Origin: Mesorhizobium sangaii
Lineage (GTDB): Bacteria > Pseudomonadota > Alphaproteobacteria > Rhizobiales > Rhizobiaceae
Assembly (NCBI RefSeq): GCF_014207355.1
Contig: NZ_JACHEF010000011.1
Span: 1 to 64,000 of the forward strand
Length of the DNA: 64,000 nucleotides
Reading direction: 5' to 3'
Within the stretch, counting starts at the first letter, position 1; each line of letters starts with the position of its first letter. Positions 34,311-43,174 of the stretch are shown piece by piece. The notes beneath the pieces are model-generated. The model worked only from the letters and a program-made list of their open reading frames with translations. It made no database searches and was not told the DNA's origin. Both the position numbers and the translations under genes were made by a program.

Positions 34311-35621
34311 CTATGATATCATCAATATGCTCCAGTCCCACGGAGATGCGGATTGTGCCATCACGAACCCGGCAGCAAGGCGCGCCTCGCGGTGAACTGA
34401 AGCATGAGTCGTCGAGGCTGGATGCGTGGCGAGTGTTCTAGCGTCGCCAATATTTGAGACGTGGTAGGCCAGTCGCAAGCGCTCGATAAAGCGGCCACCG
34501 GCCTCGATACCTCCAGCGATCTCGAACATGATCATGGGGCCGCCATGATCGCCCATGTTCTGCACGGCGCGTTGCCGTTCGACGGTTCCGCCAAAAACCG
34601 GATAGGTCACGTCGACTACACCAGGCTGCGCCTTGAGATAGTCGGCGAGCTGCCGGGCATTGGAGCAATGTCGTGGCATTCGCAAAGGGAGCGTCTCCAA
34701 GCCTTGGATGCAGAGAAAAGATGCAAACGGGGACGGGCAGGGTCCAAAGTCACGCATGAGCGTGTTGCGCATCTTGAGCAGAAACGGGCTGGCCCCATAC
34801 GGGCCGGGCAAATCGCGCGCAGCATCCAGCCAGAGTATGTTGCCATGGGAGATATCAGGACGCGTCATCAACGGAAAGCGCTCGGGATAAGCAGCCCAGT
34901 CGAAGGTGCCGCCGTCGACGATAATGCCGCCAATCGTGGTGCCGTGGCCGCAAATATATTTGGAGGTGGACTGCACGGTTACATGCGCGCCAAGCGTAAG
35001 AGGGCGTGAAATGAGGGGGGTCAGCGTGTTGTCGATGATCAGCGGAATTCCGACTTCATGCGCGATCGCCCCCACTTCGACGATCGGGAAGGGGCTGAGC
35101 TTCGGATTGGGAAGCCCTTCCGCAAACCAACAGCGCGTGCGATGGTCCGAGGCTTCGCGGAAGCGCTCGGGATCGCTCGGATCGACGAAGCGCGTTTCGA
35201 TCCCAAGCCGCTGAAACGTGCTGGAGAGCAGATTGATTGTCCCGCCATACAGGTGCGCGGAGCTCACGATATTGTCCCCGCAAACGGCGATGTTCAGGAT
35301 CGCAAGCATAATCGCGGCCTGTCCTGAGGACGTTGCCAAGGCGGCTATGCCACCCTCCAGAGCCGCGACACGTTGCTCGAATATATCCGTCGTCGGGTTC
35401 ATCAACCGCGAATAGGTGCGTCCCTCGCGGCGTAGATCGAAGACGTCCGATGCGTGATCAATGGATTCGAACGCATAGGCGTTCGAGAGATAGATCGGAA
35501 CGGTCGTCGCCAATGTCGCCGGATCACAGCGATAGCCCCCATGCAGGACTGTCGTCTCGGCATGAAGGGCCGGCGTCGGATCCAATCGTGTTGCAGGGCC
35601 ATTTTTCTGGAGTTTGGTCAA
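34311..35621 (-). CDS. O-acetylhomoserine sulfhydrylase-like PLP enzyme, with a C-terminal frameshift
   Basis: A Cys/Met-metabolism PLP enzyme. It has the PLP lysine in VQSTSKYICGHGT, the N-terminal AETTVLHGGYRCDPATLATT and TYSRLMNPTTDIFEQRVAAL. Such enzymes replace the acetyl group of O-acetylhomoserine with another nucleophile. After EARLAAGF the frame slips: the true last ~27 residues (DGTIRISVGLEHIDDI ... GQALGGA, stop at 34279-34281) are in another frame, and the open frame ends early at 34311. The start is TTG at 35621 with GGAG nearby. It resembles the sulfhydrylase-like half of RtxA of rhizobitoxine synthesis in function (inference). Confidence 0.82.
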   Translation of the reverse strand: MTKLQKNGPATRLDPTPALHAETTVLHGGYRCDPATLATTVPIYLSNAYAFESIDHASDVFDLRREGRTYSRLMNPTTDIFEQRVAALEGGIAALATSSGQAAIMLAILNIAVCGDNIVSSAHLYGGTINLLSSTFQRLGIETRFVDPSDPERFREASDHRTRCWFAEGLPNPKLSPFPIVEVGAIAHEVGIPLIIDNTLTPLISRPLTLGAHVTVQSTSKYICGHGTTIGGIIVDGGTFDWAAYPERFPLMTRPDISHGNILWLDAARDLPGPYGASPFLLKMRNTLMRDFGPCPSPFASFLCIQGLETLPLRMPRHCSNARQLADYLKAQPGVVDVTYPVFGGTVERQRAVQNMGDHGGPMIMFEIAGGIEAGGRFIERLRLAYHVSNIGDARTLATHPASTTHASVHREARLAAGFVMAQSASPWDWSILMIS

Positions 35622-35663
35622 CTTCGAGTTCTCCGGAGATACATTGTTCTCGATGGGTAGCGT

Positions 35664-36749
35664 TCAGGCCCGCAATCCCGCGCTTGCGACGAAGCGCTTC
35701 CGGTTCTGGTCGCGGATCAGCTTCAGGATCGAAGGCTCGCCATTTGGGCCAGACTGGAAGATACCGCCCGTTTCGGAACAGTGCGCCGCATAGACGGGGT
35801 CCCTCATGCGGATGGAATGTGCTTCGGGCAAGCGCCAGAGCGGGGTCGCTGGATCGAGATGATGATCGAGATGATAGTTGTCGCCGTTGATCGCGGTCAG
35901 CCACTTCTCGATATGACGGCTGCGGCGATTCCGGGTCATTTCCAGGTCCACGGTTCGGCTGTCAATGGAGCTGCAATGCTCAGACATCTCGATGACCCAG
36001 CCGATGATATGAAACGCGGTGAGGTAGGGGACAACCCAGAGAAGGACCAATTCCTGGAAGCAGCCGTAGGCCAGAGCGAGCGTTACGACACAAGCCCAGA
36101 ACGCGTAAAAGCCCCAGCAATCGAACAGGTAACGCCACGTCTCTTCGCGCTTCACCCGCGTTGAACTCTCCTTGCGAGAGAGGGTGTCTAGGATCATTTG
36201 GTATCTGTTGCGGAGCAGGTACTTCAGATAGGCGTAGGTTTTCGATCCAAGCAGGGGCAAGATGATGATCTTCCAAACAAAGGAGCGATCCGTTTGGGGT
36301 GTGAAGACACCTTCCGCGATGAAAAACCCCAGGTCAGGGTCGGCATCGGCTCTCCCCAGGTAGGGGTGATGGCTGTGGACGTGGGACTCCTTGTAGGCGA
36401 AGTGGCGTTGAAACAGGGGCCAAGCCGTCAGCAGCGTGCCGAGCAAGAAGTTCAGCACACGATTTTTTGTCAGCACGCCGTGCGCACAGTCGTGCAAAAT
36501 GGTCGAGATGCCTCGCTGACGCGCTCCGATGACTATCACAGTCAGGGGATAGAACCACCAGCTTACTCCAATGACCAGCCACGCGACGGCGGCGATCACC
36601 GCATAGTCCTTCATGATGTAAAGAGGGCCATGCCAATTGTCAGTCTCAAGTGCCTTGATCTCATGAGTGATGGATCGATCGAAGCGGTAGTGAATGTAGC
36701 GCTTTGGTGCTTCGATGCCGTGATACTGGGTCTGTACATGAGCGTTCAT
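35664..36749 (-). CDS. Membrane fatty-acid-desaturase-family enzyme (RtxC-like)
   Basis: A 361-residue di-iron membrane desaturase. The three histidine boxes are HDCAHG, HVHSHH and HLDHHL, with hydrophobic segments between (KDYAVIAAVAWLVIGVSWWF; VVPYLTAFHIIGWVI). The ATG at 36749 has an AAGGTG ribosome binding site and overlaps the corrected stop of the decarboxylase gene (ATGA). Next to a sulfhydrylase-like gene, the closest known parallel is RtxC, which makes the vinyl double bond of rhizobitoxine. It could instead act on lipids, but no lipid genes are nearby. Confidence 0.82.
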   Translation of the reverse strand: MNAHVQTQYHGIEAPKRYIHYRFDRSITHEIKALETDNWHGPLYIMKDYAVIAAVAWLVIGVSWWFYPLTVIVIGARQRGISTILHDCAHGVLTKNRVLNFLLGTLLTAWPLFQRHFAYKESHVHSHHPYLGRADADPDLGFFIAEGVFTPQTDRSFVWKIIILPLLGSKTYAYLKYLLRNRYQMILDTLSRKESSTRVKREETWRYLFDCWGFYAFWACVVTLALAYGCFQELVLLWVVPYLTAFHIIGWVIEMSEHCSSIDSRTVDLEMTRNRRSRHIEKWLTAINGDNYHLDHHLDPATPLWRLPEAHSIRMRDPVYAAHCSETGGIFQSGPNGEPSILKLIRDQNRKRFVASAGLRA

Positions 36750-37941
36750 GAAAACACCTTTTGCCGAGAATTGCAGGGCCACTCGGCGATAAAGTCGCCG
36801 ACGAAGCGGTCAATGAGACAGCTTTGACGTTTGGCATGACAATCGCATGGGCGCAGTTGCCATGACATGCGAGCTGGTATTCGTTAACGAGTCTCTCGGA
36901 CGGTTTCGGAAACACAACCGTCAAGGAGCACGGATTGAGCAATACCGGCACACTCGCTGAGCGTAGTGCTCCCGCAAAGCCATCCGCACGCTCGATGCAG
37001 GTTCGGGCAAAATGACGGAAACCGGCGACACCGAGGCGCGTCAGCCGGTTCCATATCGCGAGAACGGCGTGGCCGTTTCGCGATCCCATCAAGGTAGTAT
37101 CATGCGAGCGCAAGTAGCTCACGGTGGAGGCCACTCGACGGACATGTTCGCGTCGGACTACGAGTACGCCGCAGGGCATCGGCGTGCCGATCATCTTGTG
37201 GCCCGAGGTTGATATACTATCGATCCCGTGCCGGAAGGAGGGACGGATACCACTCGGTAAGCCATCGACGAAGGGAAGGACCATTGCATTCAGGGCACCA
37301 TCGACGTGGACGAAGCGCCGACTCGGATCGATCCCGACTTGGTCCAGAACGCTGATGCAGGAGGCGATATCATCGTGCGCCCCTTTCATGGTCGTTCCAC
37401 AGGTCAATGCGAGAATGACGCAGCGATGGCGATTTGCCTGGATGACTTCGCGCAGAGCATCTGGACAGATGGCGCCGGTATGGTCGGCCTCGCACGTCAA
37501 AGCCTCGATCCGGAGGATTTTCGCCGCCTTTGGGACCGAATAATGCGCCTCTTTGGAGTGTACCAGAACCGGATTACCAAGAGTCTCTCGCGCAAGATAT
37601 ATGGCCCACAGATTGCCCTCAGTACCGCTTGCGCCTACGGCTCCCCAGTATTCTTCTGGATCGCCACATTCCCAGGCCCGCATGATCCAGTCGACCACCT
37701 CGCGCTCTACGCAAGAGACCTCAGTCCCATAGTGCGATCCGACATATGGATCCCCCAAGTTATTAATTAGAAACTCGCCGAACTGAGAGATTGGTTCGGC
37801 GTCAAAGTCGAGATTATACGGATATCCTAGGTGTTTTTTGCGCCTATCAACGAACTTATTTCGGAGTCTATCTAGAGTCGCATCGATGATGACGTCGGGT
37901 TTACTCAGGCGAGTGTCCAATATATCGCACGTAAGCTTCAC
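36746..37941 (-). CDS. Group II PLP decarboxylase (histidine/serine decarboxylase type), with a C-terminal frameshift
   Basis: About 400 residues of a PLP decarboxylase close to bacterial histidine decarboxylase and plant serine decarboxylase. The PLP lysine is in STSGHKMIGTPMPCG, the substrate-loop region in YVGSHYGTEV, and VHVDGALNAMVLPF holds the PLP-binding Asp. Start is GTG (37941) with a GGAG ribosome binding site. Near the end, after VMPNVKAV, one base is missing: the natural tail LIDRFVGDFIAEWP with its stop at 36746-36748 is in the next frame and would overlap the desaturase ATG. The uncorrected frame runs on to 36661. The substrate is unproven. Confidence 0.82.
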
Positions 37942-38784
37942 GCATATGCTCCGCTATAGCCGCCCAGGGAACCGGCAGGCAAGCGTGACTCAAGACCCGC
38001 TCCAATCAGCCCGCCGGCACCCCGCGTCCGGCACGGGCGTCACTCATCCGGTGGGCCAGGCGACGAATTGTCACCACGACGAGAATATCGGTTCGGCAAC
38101 TCCTGACGCCTCGCGACAAGGAAGCCTCAAAAATCATGCCCACATCGCAGAAAGAGCCTAAAAAAGAGCATTCTCCATATTATTCAATGGCTTAACAAGG
38201 TGCAGGAGGCCGAACGGTCCCGTGTCGAGGACTCGACAAAGCAACCGTAAATGTCGGTTATCAGACGTTGTCCTGGGAATGCTGGACAGGTGCTTACTAA
38301 CGGCGGCGCGCCGAGGCATCGGTTCCGAGCAGCCGTTGCGCCCACGGTCTTCCAGCCGGTCAAGGGGCGGTTCAGACCCCACCTTGATCGTGCACAGCAC
38401 CCCGTCCATTTCGACAATTGCGGCGGCACCATCGGCAAGCGCGAACGCTATTGGTTCGCCGACGCCAAGGCGCATCGTCAACGTCGAGCAACCGGAACGA
38501 ACGATCTGGAACGTGTTCGAGGAGGGGCCCGGCAAGCTGGTTGAATACCGCGGTTCCTTCGACGGGTCCCTATGGTGCCGGCCTCGGTCTGAAGGTCGGC
38601 CCCGGCGCTGGTCATGCCGGATCGGAACTACGTGGAAGAGCAGTAGCCGCGATCCAGGCGCTATACGATTTGGCGAGCCGAAGCCTGCAACCGCCAAAGT
38701 AATCGTGCGCAGGATCGCGCCGCGCGGCTGATGCGATTGCATCTCTCGCCGCGCTGCGCTGAGGGCCCTCTTCTGTCAGGCAGT
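37942..38784. other. Spacer upstream of the decarboxylase operon, no gene recognised
   Basis: About 840 bases. Several open frames overlap on both strands at 38158-38742, none recognisable and none with a good ribosome binding site. The promoter of the decarboxylase operon should lie in the left part, but I see neither a nod box nor a -24/-12 sequence there. Confidence 0.4.
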
Positions 38785-40005
38785 CTAGGTTTCGCGCTGC
38801 TTCGGGCCGAGCAGGAACACTGTCAGGGCGGCGAGGAACATGGCAACCGCGCTGTAGGCAAAGACACTGGCAACGCCGGCATTATCCACCAGTAGTCCGC
38901 CGAAAATCGCGCCGGCTGCGATGGCCACTTGGAACGTTGCCGCCATCAGCACACCGGCGCTTTCGGCCTGTTTGGAAGCGGCGCGCAGCACCGTCCACGT
39001 CTGTAACCCCACCGGCGCCGCGCCGAAGGCAAAGCCCCATACGGCAACCGCAATCGCCGAGGCCAAGGCCGATGCTCCCACCGTCAGCAGCGAGACAGCG
39101 GCTATCGCTATGACCAGGGGCGGCAGGGCCGCGACTGCCTTGAGGCTGTGCTCGGCCAGGAATGCGCCGGCCAAATTGCCGAAGAAGCCGCCGATGCCAG
39201 AAGCGAGCAACACCAGCGAGATCGTCTCGATATCGAGCGCGGGAACCTTCTCGAGAAACGCACGGATGTAGGTGAAGCTGGCGAAGTGCCCAGAAGCGAC
39301 CAGCAGGACGACCAAATACGCGACCCTGATCGTCGGATTCTTGGCCACATCCAGCAGACTGCGGAATGTAGCCACTTCAACCGGAGGCAGCGTCGGAATG
39401 GTTATGAGTTGAACCAGAAGTGTAACGGCATTAACAACGGTGGCGATCATGAAGGCGGCTCGCCATCCCCAGATCTCGCCGACATAGACGCCGATTGGAG
39501 CCGCGCAAACGGTAGCGACGGAAACGCCGGTAAGGATGATCGACATGGCGCGCGGCAGGAGGTGACTTGGAACGAGCCGCATCGCCAGCGCTGCCGAAAT
39601 CGACCAGAAGCCTCCGAGCGCTATGCCGAGCACGACGCGTGCCGTCAGGAAAACCGGCAGCGACCAGGCTACCTCCGCCAGAACGTTGGACAGGATCTGC
39701 AGCAGCGTCATCGCCCACAGGACGATATTGCGATCCAGACGCCTTGTAATGATGGCCATCGTCGGCGCCGAGATCGCCCCGGCGATTGCGGTCGCTGTCA
39801 GCGCCTGTCCGGCCGCCCCCTTGGTGATGCCGAGATCATGCGCGAGTGGCGTCAGCACGCTGGCAGGCAGAAACTCTGCCGTCACCAGCCCGAAGGTGCC
39901 CAAGGCAAGCGAAATAACCGCGCCCCAAGCGGGACTAGACCGTTGATCGGGCTTTTCTGGGTCGTGCAGAACAACGTCCGTGAGGCCTGTCGCCGATTCG
40001 TTCAT
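38785..40005 (-). CDS. MFS transporter of the drug:H+ antiporter / NepI type
   Basis: A 406-residue protein with twelve predicted membrane helices. The N-terminal motif LVTAEFLPASVLTPLAHDLG and the loop after helix 2 (PTMAIITRRLDRNIVLW) are typical of the NepI/AraJ group, which exports purine ribonucleosides, sugars or drugs. It reads on the minus strand and ends next to the 38-kb spacer. It is not closely spaced with neighbours, so its substrate cannot be inferred. Confidence 0.8.
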   Translation of the reverse strand: MNESATGLTDVVLHDPEKPDQRSSPAWGAVISLALGTFGLVTAEFLPASVLTPLAHDLGITKGAAGQALTATAIAGAISAPTMAIITRRLDRNIVLWAMTLLQILSNVLAEVAWSLPVFLTARVVLGIALGGFWSISAALAMRLVPSHLLPRAMSIILTGVSVATVCAAPIGVYVGEIWGWRAAFMIATVVNAVTLLVQLITIPTLPPVEVATFRSLLDVAKNPTIRVAYLVVLLVASGHFASFTYIRAFLEKVPALDIETISLVLLASGIGGFFGNLAGAFLAEHSLKAVAALPPLVIAIAAVSLLTVGASALASAIAVAVWGFAFGAAPVGLQTWTVLRAASKQAESAGVLMAATFQVAIAAGAIFGGLLVDNAGVASVFAYSAVAMFLAALTVFLLGPKQRET

Positions 40006-40076
40006 GAATAAGCTCTTCAGTTTGAATGCGCTGCAACATGGGGTTGGCTGCGTCGACCCGCATTAAAGCCAGAAGC

Positions 40077-40225
40077 GCCGCGTTTCCCGGCGGCGTTGCA
40101 CGGAAGAGGGGATGCTCATCGCTTCGCGACATGTTGTGACTATGCGGCGCGCAATATCGATGCCGTTTGCTTGAGCCGGACGATGCTGTCATCGTCGGAG
40201 GAGGAGACGATGTCCAGACGTTCCG
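40077..40225 (-). pseudogene. rpoN: rpoN 3' fragment
   Basis: These bases match the 3' end of the intact rpoN2 (47560-47680): shared runs include AGGGGATG, TCATCGCTTCGCGA and GATGTCATCGTCGG-like sequence. On the minus strand it reads SDDDSIVRLKQT, the counterpart of SDDDIAVRLKET near the RpoN C-terminus. The prxS gene and most of rpoN are missing, so the leader of the prxS operon is joined straight to this tail. Confidence 0.78.
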
Positions 40226-40709
40226 CGGGAATGGGCACGGTCTCCTTGGCCGGTTGTATTGAGCTTCGTGTCTCAGCCATAGTTTGGAGCTCTTGGCGCT
40301 TTGATGGGCTCTAACGGTGAGCGCAAGCGCCATGCCGTTTCACTTAAAGGCACCCAATCGGCTACTTTTTTGCAGAGACCCTTTTGGCTTGAGCAGGAGT
40401 ACCGTGTCTTCGCCGAGATCGAGCGCCCCGAACAATCCTCGGGCACCAGGACCGAGAAGTGTGCTGTCTGGTCGGGGCAATCAGCACTTTCGCACAGGCT
40501 CGGGAAACCATTCCGGACAGGCCGGCCGACGCATTGCCGCACAGTTGCTACTCCTCCCTGTCGAGGAAGGTCTTTGACATCTTCCAGCCCTTCAGCAAGC
40601 GCGCACCGCTCCGGACGCCGTGGGATCGAGTTCGGCTCGGGTCACGGCGTTTGCATGCCTCTGGTCCCTTTCATTTGCTCCTCCGTGGCGTCTATCCGCA
40701 AACCTTCTG

Positions 40710-40725
40710 TGTCCGAAGCTGAACA
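40710..40725. promoter_or_regulatory. NifA-binding site upstream of the P450 operon
   Basis: TGTCCGAAGCTGAACA is a TGT-N10-ACA site 82 bases before the -24/-12 promoter. The equivalent place in the second copy of the region has lost the final ACA. Confidence 0.75.
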
Positions 40726-40806
40726 AGAATGTCCGCAAGCCCGACCAAAAGGCCGCCAAGGCCGGGCCACGGGTACCGGGCAAGGGTGCAACGCAAACGG
40801 TGCGCT

Positions 40807-40821
40807 CGGCACGCAACTTGC
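40807..40821 (+). promoter_or_regulatory. Sigma-54 promoter of the P450 operon
   Basis: CGGCACGCAACTTGC keeps GG-N10-GC and matches the consensus CACG and TTGC parts, 81 bases upstream of the P450 start. In the copy at ~50730 one of the two Gs is changed to A. Confidence 0.75.
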
Positions 40822-40901
40822 TCCGACAGTTTTGTCAGAGTGGCGTTCGCAGTGCTTCATGGAGCGAGCGCAAAGAACGCCTGACGTTCAGGAGAAAGCA
40901 A

Positions 40902-42119
40902 ATGGCGGCCAACCCGGTTCCAGATCATGTCCCGCCCGAAATGGTGAGGGACTTCAGTCTGTTCACGTCGCCTGGCATGGCGCCGACGCCCAACGGGGAT
41001 CCGCACGCAGCTGTCGCTTGCGTCCATGCCGGGCCGCCGATCTTTTATTCGCCCTGCAACACGCGCGATGGCCGGGGCACCTGGGTCATCACTCGCGCCA
41101 CAGACCAGCGCCGGGTGCTGCAGGACGCCGAAAGCTTTTCCAGCCATCGCAGCATCTTCGCATCCGCGCTGGGCGAAAAATGGCCGATGATCCCGCTTGA
41201 ACTCGATCCGCCGGCCCATGGCGTCTTTCGCTCACTACTCAATCCGCTGCTTTCGCCAAAGCGGGTAACGGAACTGGAACCGGCGATCCGCGAGCGAGCG
41301 ATCATGCTGATCAAGAGGATCGCCGCCTCGGGCACAAGCTGTGACGTGATGAAGGATTTCGCCTTTCCTTTCGCGGTCAACATCTTCCTTCGTTTTCTAG
41401 GGCTGCCGGACCACCGACTCGATACATTTGTCGGCTGGGCGAAAGATTTGCTCCACGGCGATGATGTGAGACGGCCGGCGGCGGCGCGGACGATTGTGGC
41501 GTTCATTGACGAACTTGCAGCCATGCGCTGCAAGGAGCCCGTCGACGATTTCATGACCTTCATCGTGCAGACACAGGTCGAGGGCCGCCAGCTCACGGAC
41601 GAGGAAGTCCGTGGCATCGGCGTGCTTATCTTCGTCGCGGGGCTCGACACGGTCGCAGCAGCTATAGGTTTTGACTTGGCCTATCTTGCGCGCAACCTCA
41701 AAGATCAGGAACTGCTGCGGAGCGAGCCGGACCGGATCGCGCTCGCAGCCGAAGAATTACTGCGCGCCTATCCGACCGTGCAGATCACCCGCGTGGCGAC
41801 GAAAGATATCGACTTCGAAGGCGCGCCGATCCGTAAGGGGGACTATGTTTCCTGCGCCACAATGATTGCAAACCGTGACCCGGCGGAATTCGAATCCCCC
41901 AACACGGTCGATCTGGCGCGAGAGGGCAACCGCCACGCCGCCTTTGGCTATGGTCCCCACCGTTGCCTTGGCTCACACCTTGCCCGGCGGGAGATTGTCA
42001 TTGGCTTGGAGGAGTGGCTGGCGCGCATACCGGCGTTCCGGATCAAGAAGGGTACAGCACCTATCAACTATGGTGGCCATGTGTTCGGGATCGAAAATCT
42101 GATCCTGGACTGGTCCTGA
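40902..42119 (+). CDS. Cytochrome P450 (CYP127-like, symbiosis-island type)
   Basis: A 405-residue soluble P450. The haem-binding Cys is in FGYGPHRCLGSHLAR, the oxygen-activating I-helix motif is AGLDT (in VAGLDTVAAAIG), and ExxR is EELLR. It starts at the ATG at 40902 after an AGGAGAAAG site; the long upstream open frame is non-coding promoter DNA. A ferredoxin gene follows. The neighbour set (P450, ferredoxin, double SDR, luciferase-like enzyme) resembles the y4v cluster of Rhizobium sp. NGR234, which includes a CYP127. The substrate is unknown. Confidence 0.88.
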   Translation: MAANPVPDHVPPEMVRDFSLFTSPGMAPTPNGDPHAAVACVHAGPPIFYSPCNTRDGRGTWVITRATDQRRVLQDAESFSSHRSIFASALGEKWPMIPLELDPPAHGVFRSLLNPLLSPKRVTELEPAIRERAIMLIKRIAASGTSCDVMKDFAFPFAVNIFLRFLGLPDHRLDTFVGWAKDLLHGDDVRRPAAARTIVAFIDELAAMRCKEPVDDFMTFIVQTQVEGRQLTDEEVRGIGVLIFVAGLDTVAAAIGFDLAYLARNLKDQELLRSEPDRIALAAEELLRAYPTVQITRVATKDIDFEGAPIRKGDYVSCATMIANRDPAEFESPNTVDLAREGNRHAAFGYGPHRCLGSHLARREIVIGLEEWLARIPAFRIKKGTAPINYGGHVFGIENLILDWS

Positions 42120-42163
42120 GTAAGCCCCGAGCCGACCGAAGGCACAGACAATGGAGGTAGACT

Positions 42164-42373
42164 ATGCGCATCATCGTCCAGAAAGCCAAATGCCAGGGGC
42201 ACGCGCGATGCTCGGCGCAAGCGCCGGACGTCTTCAAGCTTGATGACGAGGGCTACATCCTGCCCGGCGACATTGAGGTTGCCGAGGGAGAGCAACGGCT
42301 TGCGTCACGAGGCGCGCAATCCTGCCCCGAACGTGCGCTGGAACTCGACCGTACACCCGCTGCGCGGGGTTGA
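42164..42373 (+). CDS. [3Fe-4S]-type ferredoxin, P450 partner
   Basis: A 69-residue ferredoxin with the CXXHXXC...CP pattern (CQGHARCSAQAPDVFKL ... SCPERALEL), in which His stands at one of the four usual ligand places. This form is typical of P450 redox partners. It lies 44 bases after the P450 gene with an AATGGAGG ribosome binding site. Confidence 0.88.
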   Translation: MRIIVQKAKCQGHARCSAQAPDVFKLDDEGYILPGDIEVAEGEQRLASRGAQSCPERALELDRTPAARG

Positions 42374-42583
42374 ATCGGACGTCATTGAGCCGAGAATCTG
42401 GCGGGCTTGAATGGGGGATCGACCATGTAGCCGCACACTGGAAGAACGGCACGTGGCCTTTGCCCACCCGTCCTCGTCCAACTGCGCAAAGGCATCCCCG
42501 GCATCGAGCTGCTGCCATGATGCGCATCCGCCGGCGGGGTTCGCGAAGCATCTCTTCCAATCACCCAATTTGCGACAGAGACG

Positions 42584-43174
42584 ATGGACCAGGCAAAAAT
42601 TACCGAATTACTCGACCGTGAGGCGATCCGCGACTGCCTCTATCGGTATTGCCGCGGGGTAGACCGTGCGGACGAGGCGGCGCTGCGCAGCGCGTACTGG
42701 CCCGATGCGCATGACAATCATGGAGCCTATGGGGGCCCGGCAGAGGGCTTCATCCGGTTGGCGCTCGGTGTCTTTAAGACCGGACCGCGAAACATCCATC
42801 AGATCACGAACATCCTAATCGAATTCATCAGCTCGGCAGAGGCCGCGGTCGAGAGCTATTTCACCGCGCTGCAACGCGGACCGAACGAAGACGGAGAAGT
42901 ACGCCAGACGCTCCTCTGCGGCCGCTACTGTGATCTGTTTCAGAAGAGGGAAGGGGAGTGGCGAGTTGCCGAACGGACGGTGGTCTACGATTGGTTAGAG
43001 GAGCAGATCCCACCTGCCGTCGTAGAGACGGAACGGTTCGGCCCGCGGCAGCCGATTGGAGCACCTCATCCGGATGATCCGGTCTATGCGCTCGGCAAGC
43101 GTCCTTCTCGCCATGATGCCTTCAGTGATTTCGAACGGGAGATCCGCATCGGCAGTGGCAACGACAGACTATGA
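42584..43174 (+). CDS. SnoaL-like / NTF2-fold protein
   Basis: A 196-residue protein of the SnoaL-like NTF2-fold group (LLDREAIRDCLYRYCRGVDR, then AYWPDAHDNHGAYGG and RNIHQITNILIEF). Members are small-molecule isomerases, dehydratases or cyclases. The stop overlaps the start of the double-SDR gene as ATGA, so it is in the P450 operon. The 210 bases before it hold no clear gene. Confidence 0.8.
   Translation: MDQAKITELLDREAIRDCLYRYCRGVDRADEAALRSAYWPDAHDNHGAYGGPAEGFIRLALGVFKTGPRNIHQITNILIEFISSAEAAVESYFTALQRGPNEDGEVRQTLLCGRYCDLFQKREGEWRVAERTVVYDWLEEQIPPAVVETERFGPRQPIGAPHPDDPVYALGKRPSRHDAFSDFEREIRIGSGNDRL

Larger units (their letters stand above)
40226..40835. repeat. Duplicated bidirectional control region, copy 1 (before the P450 operon)
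   Basis: This block is repeated, diverged, at 50129-50775 (matching stretches include CGCAAGCGCCATGCC, GAGCAGGAG and CACGCAACTTGCT). It contains a minus-strand -24/-12-like sequence at 40323-40337 (CGGCATGGCGCTTGC), a NifA box at 40710-40725 and a plus-strand -24/-12 promoter at 40807-40821. No protein gene is apparent inside. Confidence 0.75.

Noticed and set aside
40620..40901. Upstream extension of the P450 frame.
   Set aside because: It runs over the NifA box and the -24/-12 promoter; the protein family starts at 40902.
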